From Limiplasma sp031549415 (GTDB taxonomy: Bacteria; Bacillota; Clostridia; Christensenellales; Aristaeellaceae): a stretch of 64,000 nt of DNA. Where the stretch lies: positions 1 to 64,000 of the forward strand of contig JAVBPU010000002.1 in NCBI GenBank assembly GCA_031549415.1, given 5' to 3'. Position 1 is the first letter of the stretch, and every line of letters starts with the position of its first letter. A program made the position numbers and the translations under genes. Below are positions 1 through 8,604 of this stretch, one piece after another. The notes below the pieces were generated by a model. That model was given only the letters and a program-made list of their open reading frames with translations. It did no database searches and was not told the origin of the DNA.

Positions 1-12
1 TATGATATTTCA

Positions 13-1131
13 ATGAACGATATTCGCATCATGCTCGAAAAAAATGAGCAAGACAAGCTGTATTGCGAGAAAGTGACCAATAGTCGGCCTCGACCAAATC
101 GAGAAGACTTGAGCGCGCGGGAGCATCTTTATCTGGAGTACCTTTATGAAACGAAGACTGATGGCGTTTATATGGAGTCCCCAAATGGATCTGTTATCTT
201 ACAAGGTCAGCGCAACCATTTCTATCGAGGTGAAAAACAGATTTATCCATCATGCGTCTCCACACTGCTGCGCGAGCTTAAAAAGTATGCCACAGAAGAC
301 GAACGACAACTATATAAACTCATTGCAGAAATGCGCATCATTACATTTAAATCCTTTCTTCTTCAGTTTGCCCATTGCAAAAATTGGATTGAACAATATT
401 CAGATATAAACTTTGAAGCACTTGCTCAGCACTACGGATTACAAACATTTTGGCTCGATATTACAAATGACTTTTTAACGGCATTATTTTTTGCGACTTG
501 CTGGTATGATACGGGATCAAAAAAATGGTTTCCCCTCCGCAAGGACCAGACCTGTCATAAGGGAACAAAATATGGTGTCATTTTTCATCAACCAGCCTGG
601 TATGCGAATGCAAACCTTGTTACTTTACTATCTAGTCCAACGCCAAATATTATTCTACCAATTGGCTTTCAACCCTTTATGCGCTGCCATATGCAACATG
701 GATACGGCATAGAGATGCTGAAAGAAGAATCTTTGTATAATGATTTCTCTTTTGAAAAATTACGTTTCAAACATAGCGAAGAATTATCTCAAATGATTTA
801 TGAAATGACAGATGAAGGTAGATCGATTTATCCCCATGAGGGGCTTGCTGTTTATGGAGAAACAATAGGCAGAATAGCTAAAACCATGTGTTTTGCGCAA
901 GGAATATTTGAAGATGCTTTCCAAAAAAGCACATATTTTTCTGATAAAAAAGCATGCTTGAGCCAATTAGCTAAATTCAGCATTGATGGAAAGACGGTTA
1001 CACTAACAAAAAATAATGAGTTTGATTTGCAAGAGTATGAAGTTGAGCAGTTTGATAGACTATATGAAACGTTTTCAATTGAAGATGCCTATCATGTTCA
1101 ACTCAGCACCAGACTGATGTATCTTCCATAA
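13..1131 (+). CDS. FRG domain-containing protein (5' end uncertain)
   Basis: The 372-residue product carries an FRG domain. The signature Phe-Tyr-Arg-Gly-Glu is near residue 71, and a later block 'LAQHYGLQTFWLDIT' followed by 'TALFFA' matches the conserved core of the family. FRG domains are of unsettled biochemical function and often sit in toxin-like or defence-associated proteins. No signal peptide or membrane segment is seen. The reading frame stays open to the left edge of the window and no ribosome site precedes the ATG at 13, so the gene may start outside; alternatively the ATG overlaps a TGA as ATGA, as in coupled genes. The DNA is much more AT-rich than everything to its right, which suggests horizontal acquisition. 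Confidence 0.8.
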   Translation: MNDIRIMLEKNEQDKLYCEKVTNSRPRPNREDLSAREHLYLEYLYETKTDGVYMESPNGSVILQGQRNHFYRGEKQIYPSCVSTLLRELKKYATEDERQLYKLIAEMRIITFKSFLLQFAHCKNWIEQYSDINFEALAQHYGLQTFWLDITNDFLTALFFATCWYDTGSKKWFPLRKDQTCHKGTKYGVIFHQPAWYANANLVTLLSSPTPNIILPIGFQPFMRCHMQHGYGIEMLKEESLYNDFSFEKLRFKHSEELSQMIYEMTDEGRSIYPHEGLAVYGETIGRIAKTMCFAQGIFEDAFQKSTYFSDKKACLSQLAKFSIDGKTVTLTKNNEFDLQEYEVEQFDRLYETFSIEDAYHVQLSTRLMYLP

Positions 1132-1370
1132 GCATAAAGGCTTTCTAGCTAAGGTAAAATGACTATTGCCACTCTCAATGCTCTAAAATATTTTCAAGTA
1201 GACGAGCAGCTCAGTTTGTAAAAAACGGCCCTCTTAAGCAAAACTCTTTGCCAAAAATGCTTCCAATGATTTTGGTCAAGCCATCTGGAACCCAACTCTG
1301 AAAGATGTTTTTGACAAAAAAGTTACCTTCCAACATCCGTTGCGGCCGACATGCATCAAGCCACTCCCAT

Positions 1371-1405
1371 AAAAGCAACCCCCGCTCGCTGTTGCGAACG
1401 GGGGT
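1371..1405 (-). terminator. Terminator of the tRNA operon
   Basis: A 12-bp stem with one mismatch (ACCCCCGTTCGC against GCGAGCGGGGGT, read on the minus strand) is followed by TTGCTTTT. It lies directly after tRNA-Leu, the last gene of the cluster. Confidence 0.8.
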
Positions 1406-1406
1406 T

Positions 1407-1493
1407 TGGTGCGGCCAAGAGGACTTGAACCTCCATGAGGAAACCCTCACTAGAACCTGAATCTAGCGCGTCTGCCAATTCCGCCATGGCCGC
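1407..1493 (-). tRNA. tRNA-Leu (CAG), CCA encoded
   Basis: A class II tRNA with a long variable arm (GAGGGTTTCCTC type). The acceptor GCGGCC pairs with GGCCGC, the anticodon loop is TTCAGGT on a CTAGA/TCTAG stem, and the 3' CCA is encoded at 1407-1409. It is the last gene of the operon; its 3' end faces the AT-rich FRG region. Confidence 0.93.
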
Positions 1494-1510
1494 ATGGGGA
1501 ATGATGAAAG

Positions 1511-1595
<85 letters not shown>

Positions 1596-1670
1596 ATGTT
1601 TCGCAGTCAGCTGCGATGCGGCATTTGCGTTTGTATGGCCGCCGTGGGGCGTCGCCCCGGGAAAACGGTG

Positions 1671-1746
1671 TGGAGCTGGCGAAGGGACTTGAACCCCCAA
1701 CCTGCTGATTACAAATCAGCTGCTCTGCCAATTGAGCTACGCCAGC
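1671..1746 (-). tRNA. tRNA-Thr (TGT), CCA encoded
   Basis: Acceptor GCTGGCG pairs with CGCCAGC, the loop TTTGTAA on a GCTGA/TCAGC stem gives anticodon TGT, the T-loop is TTCAAGT, and TCCA ends the gene. Confidence 0.94.
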
Positions 1747-1789
1747 ATGGTGTGCCCATAACGTGATGCGCCCACTGGCAAAGGAAAAG

Positions 1790-1866
1790 TGGCGACCCGG
1801 AAGGGGCTCGAACCCTCGACCTCCAGCGTGACAGGCTGGCATTCTAACCAACTGAACTACCGGGCC
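1790..1866 (-). tRNA. tRNA-Asp (GTC), CCA encoded
   Basis: Acceptor GGCCCGG pairs with CCGGGTC through one G-T pair. Loop CTGTCAC on a CCAGC/GCTGG stem gives anticodon GTC. Discriminator G then CCA. Confidence 0.94.
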
Positions 1867-1872
1867 ATATGC

Positions 1873-1949
<77 letters not shown>

Positions 1950-1968
1950 ATAGCCAAACAAGAGAAAA

Positions 1969-2043
1969 TGGTGACTCCTAGGGGATTCGAACCCCTGTAG
2001 CCGCCGTGAAAGGGCGGTGTCTTAACCACTTGACCAAGGAGCC
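1969..2043 (-). tRNA. tRNA-Glu (TTC), CCA encoded
   Basis: Acceptor GGCTCCT pairs with AGGAGTC. Loop CTTTCAC on a CCGCC/GGCGG stem gives anticodon TTC. ACCA is encoded. Confidence 0.94.
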
Positions 2044-2064
2044 ACGCCTTTGGTGTAGCCTTTT

Positions 2065-2141
2065 TGGTCGGGGTGAAGGGATTTGAACCCCCGGCCCCAT
2101 GCTCCCAAAGCACGTGCGCTACCAGACTGCGCTACACCCCG
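2065..2141 (-). tRNA. tRNA-Pro (TGG), CCA encoded
   Basis: Acceptor CGGGGTG pairs with CACCCCG. Loop TTTGGGA on a CGTGC/GCATG stem gives anticodon TGG. It is the first gene transcribed in the cluster, about 30 bp from the promoter. Confidence 0.94.
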
Positions 2142-2172
2142 CTATGTCGCCCATTCATAAGCGACGAATTGT

Positions 2173-2201
2173 ATTTTACACAAACCCCGGGGCCTTGTCA
2201 A
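2173..2201 (-). promoter_or_regulatory. Sigma-A promoter of the tRNA operon
   Basis: On the minus strand a consensus TTGACA (2196-2201) is followed by 17 bp and TAAAAT (2173-2178), just upstream of tRNA-Pro. Confidence 0.8.
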
Positions 2202-2293
2202 GAGCCAAACGCAAAAAACTCCCTTTTTACGGGTCAAGAACTCTATTTTTACGCAAGGCCAGGGCTGGTCCGTGTCCCCGCGCTTTGTGCCGC

Positions 2294-2322
2294 TTGCACC
2301 CAAACCCATTCTATGCTATGCT
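2294..2322 (+). promoter_or_regulatory. Likely promoter of the tandem glycosyltransferase genes
   Basis: TTGCAC (2294-2299), 17 bp, TATGCT (2317-2322), some 55 bp before the first glycosyltransferase start. Confidence 0.55.
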
Positions 2323-2377
2323 TTACGCAGTTCCAACCCTTGCGAAAGATGCCGCGCCAAAGGAAGTGTATCCGTCC

Positions 2378-4045
2378 ATGACCGCCCTTTTCCGGCCCCT
2401 TTGGGCTTTTTGCAAAAGGCATGCCCGGCTTTTTACCTGCTTGTTTTTTGCAGGGGTTTTGCTGCTGGGGTTTTTCACCACCGGGGGCTATGGCCAGCCC
2501 TGGGATGAGCCTGCGGAAATGAACATCCTGCGGATGAACCTGTGGGAATTTGCCAAGGTGGTAGGCGCGGACCTCTCCGCCTTTGAAACCCGGGCCGCGG
2601 CGGAGCGCCCCTTGATTTCTGACCAAATGCCCACCGCCTTTGTGCCCATTTCCCAGAGTGTGGAACGGGACCATGGCATGGCTGGATATTATCCCCTCTT
2701 TGGGCTGGTGATGAAGGATTCCCTGGCCCCGGCACTGATGCTGCAGCTTTGGCACGGGCATACCTGGTTGTTGTTTTGGCTGGGCGCGGTGGCCCTTTAT
2801 GGCGTTTGCCGCCGCCTGGGCCTCTCCCGGGCCCTTGGCTGGATGGCTGTGCTCATGCTGCTGCTCTCCCCCCGTTTTTTTGCGGAGGGGCATTACAACA
2901 ACAAGGACATCGTGCTGTTTTCCTTTGTACTGCTCACCCTGTGGCAGGCCCTTCGGCTGATGCAAAAGCCCACCTTTTTGACCGGGCTTCTTTTTGGCCT
3001 TGCCGGGGCCCTGGCTGCCAACACCAAAATTGTGGGGCTGGCCCTGTGGGGCTTGTGCGGCCTGGCCGTGGTGGTCCATCTGTTGCTGCAAAAGAGATTC
3101 ACTCGTAGCGCTCGGCTCACCGGGCTGGGCAGTCTTCTTTCTTTTGTGTTGCTGTACGGGCTGTTGACCCCGGCCCTTTGGCCAGACCCTCTTGCCTATC
3201 TTCAATACCTATTGCAAAACGCCATGGGCTTCACCCGTTGGTCCGGGTATGTGCTGTTCCGGGGATCGGTTTTTAGCGTGGGCCAGTCTCCTTTGCCCTG
3301 GTATTACCTGCCTTATACCATTTTGGTCACCACGCCCCTATGGGTTTTTCTGCTGCTAGGCGCGGGCCAATGGGCTGCCCTGCGATCGGTTTTCCGCAAG
3401 CACTCCCCTCTGCGCGTTCCCCTGGCCCTGCTTTCCTTGCTATGGGCGCTGCCCCTGCTGTTTGCGGTGGTGACCCGGACCTCCGTCTATAATGGCTGGC
3501 GGCATTTCTACTTTCTCTATGGCCCTATGCTGGTGTTGGCGGCCTATGGGCTATCTCGGCTGGCCTCCCATGCGCGGTCCCATGCCCTGCCCCGCCGGTT
3601 GCTGGCGGTGCTGCTCTGCTTTTGCCTGCTGGTGACGGGGGTCAGCATGGGACTCAACCACCCCTATGAATATGCCTATTTCAGCCCCCTTCTCGCCGGG
3701 AGATCTATCAACGCTTTTATGGAACGGGATTATTGGAACGTCAGCGTATTGAATGTCTTGCGCCGCTTGGAGCAAACCGCCGCCGTCCAGCGCTCCGCCA
3801 AGCCCCTGGCCGTGGCCGGGGTGGACCTTTGGTCCCAGGTGGGGTTAGAGCAGGGTATGGCTGTTTTGCAATCCTCCCGTCTTACAGCGGTGGAAGGCAA
3901 ACAGGAATCCCCGGATTTCTGGCTCTGCAATCCTACCTATGCCGCCTATAGCCACTGGCAGCCCTCGCCGGATATGCAGCCTGTGGTCCAGGTGCTGGCC
4001 TACGGTGCGCCGCTGATGGTCGTCTACTCCGCCTCTGGTCAATAA
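2378..4045 (+). CDS. ArnT/PMT-like integral membrane glycosyltransferase, copy 1
   Basis: A 555-residue polytopic membrane protein. After an N-terminal membrane anchor there is an Asp-Glu pair in 'GQPWDEPAE', at the place where GT-C (GT39/GT83, ArnT/PMT-like) enzymes keep catalytic acidic residues. A loop 'SPRFFAEGHYNNKD' then resembles the second conserved acidic loop. Such enzymes use polyprenyl-phosphate-linked sugars on the outer face of the membrane; donor and acceptor cannot be told here. The start at 2378 has AAGGAAG upstream; the open frame extends further left through the tRNA-Pro region, which cannot be coding. It is followed 21 bp later by a paralogue in the same orientation, so the two probably form one transcript. 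Confidence 0.75.
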   Translation: MTALFRPLWAFCKRHARLFTCLFFAGVLLLGFFTTGGYGQPWDEPAEMNILRMNLWEFAKVVGADLSAFETRAAAERPLISDQMPTAFVPISQSVERDHGMAGYYPLFGLVMKDSLAPALMLQLWHGHTWLLFWLGAVALYGVCRRLGLSRALGWMAVLMLLLSPRFFAEGHYNNKDIVLFSFVLLTLWQALRLMQKPTFLTGLLFGLAGALAANTKIVGLALWGLCGLAVVVHLLLQKRFTRSARLTGLGSLLSFVLLYGLLTPALWPDPLAYLQYLLQNAMGFTRWSGYVLFRGSVFSVGQSPLPWYYLPYTILVTTPLWVFLLLGAGQWAALRSVFRKHSPLRVPLALLSLLWALPLLFAVVTRTSVYNGWRHFYFLYGPMLVLAAYGLSRLASHARSHALPRRLLAVLLCFCLLVTGVSMGLNHPYEYAYFSPLLAGRSINAFMERDYWNVSVLNVLRRLEQTAAVQRSAKPLAVAGVDLWSQVGLEQGMAVLQSSRLTAVEGKQESPDFWLCNPTYAAYSHWQPSPDMQPVVQVLAYGAPLMVVYSASGQ

Positions 4046-4066
4046 CGCAGAAAAGGAGCGCCCGCC

Positions 4067-5707
4067 ATGACAAAAAGTTTTTCCGGCCTCTTTCATACCC
4101 ATGGCAAAGCGCTTGCCGGGTTGTTTTTTCTGCTGCTCGCCCTGGTGGGCTTTTTGACCTGCGGGGACTATGGCCTGCCCTGTGACCAGCTGAGTGAACA
4201 GGTGATTTTGCGAGAAAATATGTTGGAATACGCCTATCAGCTGGGCGGTGGGCAAAGCACGGCGGTGGGCTATTATGAAGGCCAAGGGGTGCAGCGCATC
4301 TCCCAAAGCATTGAAAAGGACCATGGGCAAAGCGCCTACTATCTTTTCGCGCCGCTATTGCCCCTGGCGGAGACGGTTCCCCATACCCTCTCCCTGGGCT
4401 GGCAGATGTACACCTGGATGTGGTTCATGGCAGGGTGTTGGGCCATCTATGGCTTCTGCCGGGAGATGGGACAAACCCAGCTGGTTTCTTGCCTTTGCGT
4501 GCTCCTTTTGTACCTTTCCCCCCGGTTTTTTGCGGAGGGCCATTATAACAACAAAGACGTTGTGCTACTCAGCCTGGTGCTCCTCACCCTCTGGCTGGGC
4601 CTGCGGCTGCTGCGGCAACCGGGTTTCCTGCGGGGGCTTCTCTTCTCCCTGGCGGGGGCGCTGGCGGCCAACACCAAAATCGTAGGCGCACTGGGCTGGG
4701 GCCTGGCGAGCCTGGCGGCGCTGGTCCTTCTCACCGCCCGCAAGGAGTGGACTTTGCGCACGCTGGGCGTGGCCCTCTGCACTGCCGCCAGCTTTTTGGC
4801 GTTCTATGCCCTGCTGACCCCCGCCCTGTGGAGCGATCCCATAGCCTATCTGCAATACCTGCTGCAAAACGCCGCCGGGTTCACCCGCTGGCCCGGCGTG
4901 GTGGTGTTCCGCGGCACTGTGGTTGACCAGGCGGTAATCCCTCTGCCCCGTATCTACCTGCCCTATATGATGTTAACCACCTTGCCGCTGTATACCTTAC
5001 CTCTGGCCGCTGTGGGGCAGCTTTCCGCCTTGGTGGCGTTAATGAAAGCCAAGGCTTCCGCACTGAAAGAGGCCCGGTCTTTGATGCTGTGGGTGATCAC
5101 GCTGGCTTGGGCGGTGCCCCTGCTTTACGCGCTGCTGGCCCGCCCCTTGGTATACAACGGCTGGCGGCATTTCTATTTTGTTTATGCGGGCGTTGTGCTG
5201 CTGGCAGGGCAGGGCCTTAGCGCTTTGCAAAGATTTTTGGGCCGCAAGCCCCTTTTGGCCTGCGTGGGTACGGGGCTGCTCTGCCTGTGCTTTGCCCTGA
5301 CCGCCCTGGGCATGGCCCTGAACCATCCCTTCCAGTACGGCTATTACAACCTGCTGGCCCGGCAAAACGCGGAAGCGGATATGGAGCTGGACTATTGGGA
5401 CGTGAGCACGGTCAACGCCATGAATCGGCTTTGCGAAATGGACCGGGACAGTTCCTTGCCCCTGGTGCTGGGCGCGCAAGAACCCATGAGCCTGTTTGGC
5501 ATCGTCCATGGGGCAAAGGTGTTGCCCCATGCCCACAGAGCCGCCCTCACCGTCCTGGAGGAGGAGAGCGACTCTGCGCCCTATCTGTTTTCCAACACCA
5601 CCTATGCCCGCATTTATGGCACCCCGCCTCCGGAGGGATACCATGTACTTTTCACGCTGGAAAGCTATGGAAACATCCTTTGTACCCTGTATGAAAAAAA
5701 TCCGTAA
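4067..5707 (+). CDS. ArnT/PMT-like integral membrane glycosyltransferase, copy 2
   Basis: A 546-residue paralogue of the preceding gene, matching it along its length: 'SPRFFAEGHYNNKD', 'AGALAANTKIVG', 'YNGWRHFYF' and a closing region 'ALNHPFQYGYY' all recur. The N-terminal motif is 'GLPCDQLSEQ' rather than 'GQPWDEPAE', so the acidic pair seen in copy 1 is reduced to a single Asp, which may change the donor or acceptor or reduce activity. AAAGGAG precedes the ATG. Tandem duplication followed by divergence is the simplest reading. Confidence 0.75.
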   Translation: MTKSFSGLFHTHGKALAGLFFLLLALVGFLTCGDYGLPCDQLSEQVILRENMLEYAYQLGGGQSTAVGYYEGQGVQRISQSIEKDHGQSAYYLFAPLLPLAETVPHTLSLGWQMYTWMWFMAGCWAIYGFCREMGQTQLVSCLCVLLLYLSPRFFAEGHYNNKDVVLLSLVLLTLWLGLRLLRQPGFLRGLLFSLAGALAANTKIVGALGWGLASLAALVLLTARKEWTLRTLGVALCTAASFLAFYALLTPALWSDPIAYLQYLLQNAAGFTRWPGVVVFRGTVVDQAVIPLPRIYLPYMMLTTLPLYTLPLAAVGQLSALVALMKAKASALKEARSLMLWVITLAWAVPLLYALLARPLVYNGWRHFYFVYAGVVLLAGQGLSALQRFLGRKPLLACVGTGLLCLCFALTALGMALNHPFQYGYYNLLARQNAEADMELDYWDVSTVNAMNRLCEMDRDSSLPLVLGAQEPMSLFGIVHGAKVLPHAHRAALTVLEEESDSAPYLFSNTTYARIYGTPPPEGYHVLFTLESYGNILCTLYEKNP

Positions 5708-5778
5708 ACCAGATTGCTTTTTGCTGGCCTCCGCATAATCCTCCACCTTTTTTTCCAGCCTATTTCCGAGGTGATACC

Positions 5779-5910
5779 ATGGCAAAGGCAGGCATGCGGC
5801 GACCAGACCCCAAGGAGCCCCACGGCACGGAGAGCAACCACAAGCTCCATATTCCCAAGAACAAACAACCTCCCGTGCCCGAAATCAAAGGCAAGCAAAA
5901 AAACAAATGA
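5779..5910 (+). CDS. Small conserved-looking 43-residue protein
   Basis: An ORF of 43 residues beginning MAKAGMRRPDPKEPHGTESN and ending in a Lys-rich tail; GAGGTGAT lies just before the ATG and an intrinsic terminator follows the stop. From memory, similar short proteins with this MAKAGMRRP start occur in Clostridia as an uncharacterised family; that recall is unverified. It is hydrophilic, basic and rich in Pro, Lys and His, without membrane segment or cysteine. It could be the last gene of the glycosyltransferase transcript. Function unknown. Confidence 0.65.
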   Translation: MAKAGMRRPDPKEPHGTESNHKLHIPKNKQPPVPEIKGKQKNK

Positions 5911-5913
5911 TGA

Positions 5914-5955
5914 AAAAAGGCCGCCGCATATCGAAAAAATGCGGCGGCCTTTTCA
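5914..5955 (+). terminator. Intrinsic terminator after the 43-residue gene
   Basis: AAAAGGCCGCCGCAT pairs perfectly with ATGCGGCGGCCTTTT around a short loop, ending in TTTT. The A-rich left arm makes it potentially bidirectional. Confidence 0.85.
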
Positions 5956-6011
5956 GCTTGTCAAAAAAGTAGCAGGGAAAGGGCCTGTGGTTTCATGATC
6001 ATCCCTTTGCT

Positions 6012-6036
6012 GAAACGCCCATGAAATGGGCGTTTC
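6012..6036. repeat. Perfect inverted repeat downstream of purA
   Basis: GAAACGCCCAT and ATGGGCGTTTC form an 11-bp stem with a 3-base loop, about 60 bp beyond the purA stop. No T-run follows on either strand, so it may be an RNA 3'-end stabiliser or weak terminator. A second short hairpin, GCAGGG/CCCTGC, lies at 6069-6086. Confidence 0.4.
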
Positions 6037-6097
6037 AAAGTGGGCGTGGGGCATCGCCCTGATGGGCTGCAGGGGTGAAACCCTGCCTTCGGATTCC

Positions 6098-7372
6098 TTA
6101 CCGGTATACCATCTCGCAACGCTTGGGCCCGGTGCTGACCATATGGATGGGCACTTCCAGCTGCCGTTCGATAAATTCCACATACTTCCGGCAGTTTTCC
6201 GGCAGCTTGCCGTAGTCCGTCACGCCCCGCACATCCGTCATCCAGCCGGGCAAAAGGGTATAAACAGGCTTACAGCGCAGCAAAGTGGGGGTGTTGGGGA
6301 AGTCGGTGAGCTCCATGCCGTCCATCTCATAGGCGATGCATACGGGAATCTCGGGCAGGTACCCCAGCACATCCAGATTGGTGAGCACAGCCTCGGTGGC
6401 GCCCTGCACCATGCAGCCATAGCGGGTAGCCACGGCGTCAAACCAGCCTACCCGGCGGGGACGGCCTGTGGTGGCCCCATATTCTCCCGCATCGCCCCCA
6501 CGCTTGCGCAGTTCTTCCGCTTCTTCGCCAAACAGTTCCGTGGTGAAGGGACCCGCGCCCACGCAGCTGCTGTAGGCCTTGGTGACGCAGAAAATGTCCT
6601 TCATGTCCCCGGCGGGCACCCCCGCGCCCACAGTGCCAAACCCTGCCAAAGGCGAAGAGGAAGTGGTATAGGGATAAATGCCGTGGTCCGGGTCCCGCAG
6701 GCTTCCCAGCTGGCCTTCCAGCAGCACGGTCTTGCCTTCCTTGAGGGCCTTGTGCAGGAACACCGTGGTATCTCGCACCATGGGGCGAATCTTTTCACCC
6801 AGCTCCTGGAAATGCTTCACCAGCGGCTTCACGTCGATGGTGGGCTTGTAATACAGGCTTTCCAGCAGGGCATTCTTTTGGGTTACGGCACTGGTGAGGC
6901 GGGTTAGCAGCATCTCCTCATCATAGAGCTGGCACACCTGGATGCCGATTTTTAGGTACTTGTCCCCATAAAAGGGGGCAATGCCGCTTTTGGTGGAGCC
7001 AAAGCTGCTCTTTCCCAGCCGTTCTTCCTCATAGCGGTCAAAATCCACATGGTAGGGGAGCATCACCTGGGCCCGGTCGCTGATGTACAGGGTGGGCTTG
7101 GGGATGCCGCGCTCCACCAACCCTTGGTACTCTGCCAGGAGCTTCTCAATGTCCAGCGCCACGCCAGGGCCAATGATGTTCACAATATGCGGGTGAAAGA
7201 CGCCGGAAGGCAATAGGTGCAAAGCAAATTTCCCAAAATCGTTGATGATGGTATGGCCCGCGTTGGCGCCTCCCTGAAAGCGCACCACAATATCGCTGTT
7301 TTCCGCCAAAACATCGGTGATCTTCCCTTTTCCTTCATCGCCCCAGTTGGCGCCTACAATGGTTCGGATCAT
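6098..7372 (-). CDS. purA: Adenylosuccinate synthetase
   Basis: A 424-residue, full-length PurA. It joins IMP and aspartate using GTP to make adenylosuccinate, the first committed step to AMP, in the cytosol. The N-terminal P-loop-like 'GANWGDEGKGK' carries the catalytic Asp and Lys, and 'GGANAGHTI' contains the catalytic His near residue 41; the central 'GSTKSGIAP' and C-terminal 'VGWFDAVATRYG' blocks are also family hallmarks. AGAGGAAAGGGG lies upstream of the ATG and a consensus promoter lies about 50 bp upstream. The gene stands alone, divergent from the FMN-binding gene. Confidence 0.97.
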   Translation of the reverse strand: MIRTIVGANWGDEGKGKITDVLAENSDIVVRFQGGANAGHTIINDFGKFALHLLPSGVFHPHIVNIIGPGVALDIEKLLAEYQGLVERGIPKPTLYISDRAQVMLPYHVDFDRYEEERLGKSSFGSTKSGIAPFYGDKYLKIGIQVCQLYDEEMLLTRLTSAVTQKNALLESLYYKPTIDVKPLVKHFQELGEKIRPMVRDTTVFLHKALKEGKTVLLEGQLGSLRDPDHGIYPYTTSSSPLAGFGTVGAGVPAGDMKDIFCVTKAYSSCVGAGPFTTELFGEEAEELRKRGGDAGEYGATTGRPRRVGWFDAVATRYGCMVQGATEAVLTNLDVLGYLPEIPVCIAYEMDGMELTDFPNTPTLLRCKPVYTLLPGWMTDVRGVTDYGKLPENCRKYVEFIERQLEVPIHMVSTGPKRCEMVYR

Positions 7373-7420
7373 TGGAATGACCCCTTTCCTCTGTAAATAG
7401 AGGCATAAAACCTACTCTTC

Positions 7421-7449
7421 TTTATACTATACTGCGTGTGGAATGTCAA
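7421..7449 (-). promoter_or_regulatory. Sigma-A promoter of purA
   Basis: Minus strand TTGACA (7444-7449), 17-bp spacer, TATAAA (7421-7426). No PurR-type CGAA box was recognised. Confidence 0.8.
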
Positions 7450-7473
7450 GGGAACCAGAGAGGAGAAAACCCA

Positions 7474-8598
7474 ATGAAAACACGCTCTTTCAGCTTCTGC
7501 GGCGTCCTTTTTCTCTGCATGGCAGGGCTTCTTTTGGGCCTTCCCCTGCCGGCCCATGCCGCCTGGACGGACGGCCTGTACCAGGACGTGGGCGCGGGGT
7601 ACCGGGGAGACTTGGTGGTGACCACCACCATCCGGGATGGGCAGATCACCGATGTGATGGCGCAAAACCGCGCCGAGCCCGCAGACGAGTATCTGCAAAC
7701 CGCCCTAAACGGCCTGTTGCCGTCCATGATCGAGCACAATGGGGTCAGCGGCATCGACGTGGTGACAGGAGCCACCCTCAGCTCTCAGGGGATCTTGGAG
7801 GGGGTCCATGGGGCGCTGCAACAGGCCTCGGCTCCCCCTCTGACGGAAATCCCACAGCCCAACACGCCAGAAGGCATGCCTCCGCAGGCCGGGACCACGC
7901 CCGCTGATGAAAACCCCGCGCCTTCCACCAACGCGCAGGTTTTTGCCGGGTTTGGCAGCGTGCCCACCTTCCGTGTGGGCCCGGGCAAGGACGCCAACCA
8001 GGTGCCGGTGTACAGCTTTAACCTGGCGGTGGCCCAATGCCTTTTTGACGCCAAGGGGCGGATTTTGGATGTGTTTGTGGACGTGTATGAGGTGGCCACC
8101 CCCAACTATGACGGAGCGGGCATGCCCCATTTCAGCGGCTGGCCCGCCCGGCAGGGGTACAACATCACCGATGTGGCCACCGGGCAGGTGACCGGGGTGA
8201 GCATGAACACGGAGCAGAATATCGCAGAAGAAGTGGAGGCCTGGAGCACCAAGCGGGAGCGGGGCGACACCTACGGCATGAACCCCACCCGGGAGTGGCA
8301 CCAGCAGATGGACGCCTTTCAGCGTTGGATGCGGGGGAAAACCACGGCGGAGCTTCGCGCCTGGTTTGCAAAATACACCAGCCCCCGCAACGGCAGGCCC
8401 TTAAAGCAGGGCAGCGACCAACCCGAGGACCAGGCGGCCTTGGCGGCCCTAAGCGACGAAGAGAAGGCCCAGCTGGCGGATGTGGTCAGCCAAGCCACCA
8501 TGAGCCTCAGCGACGCCCATGGGCATTTGCTGGAAGCCATTGAAAAGGCCTACGAAAACCGCAGGCCTGTGGAGGACGTTGGACCCTTGGCAAAGTGA
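7474..8598 (+). CDS. Secreted FMN-binding domain protein
   Basis: 374 residues with a Sec signal peptide (about residues 1-30, cleavage likely after PAHA-A). Residues 31-115 form an FMN-binding domain of the NqrC/RnfG kind, with 'DVVTGATLSS' near 95-104; the Thr of such a motif carries covalent FMN attached by an ApbE-type transferase in characterised members. A linker rich in Pro and Thr follows. The second half (about 150-374) has a related fold start, 'FNLAVAQCLFDAKG', but no second SGAT-type motif, and is of unknown role. Extracytoplasmic electron transfer is an inference. The ATG at 7474 has AGAGGAGA upstream; an in-frame upstream ATG-like extension lacks such a site. The stop lies only 6 bp from the convergent next gene. 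Confidence 0.8.
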   Translation: MKTRSFSFCGVLFLCMAGLLLGLPLPAHAAWTDGLYQDVGAGYRGDLVVTTTIRDGQITDVMAQNRAEPADEYLQTALNGLLPSMIEHNGVSGIDVVTGATLSSQGILEGVHGALQQASAPPLTEIPQPNTPEGMPPQAGTTPADENPAPSTNAQVFAGFGSVPTFRVGPGKDANQVPVYSFNLAVAQCLFDAKGRILDVFVDVYEVATPNYDGAGMPHFSGWPARQGYNITDVATGQVTGVSMNTEQNIAEEVEAWSTKRERGDTYGMNPTREWHQQMDAFQRWMRGKTTAELRAWFAKYTSPRNGRPLKQGSDQPEDQAALAALSDEEKAQLADVVSQATMSLSDAHGHLLEAIEKAYENRRPVEDVGPLAK

Positions 8599-8604
8599 GC
8601 CTGT

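Noticed and set aside
1211..1450. Minus-strand 79-codon ORF overlapping tRNA-Leu
   Set aside because: It runs through the tRNA and its terminator; only a stray ORF.
2249..3205. 318-codon minus-strand open frame opposite the first glycosyltransferase
   Set aside because: Lys/Gln/Gly/Pro-rich shadow without start site, overlapping a membrane protein with clear helices.
6026..6907. 293-codon plus-strand frame opposite purA
   Set aside because: Antisense of a conserved enzyme; no motifs.
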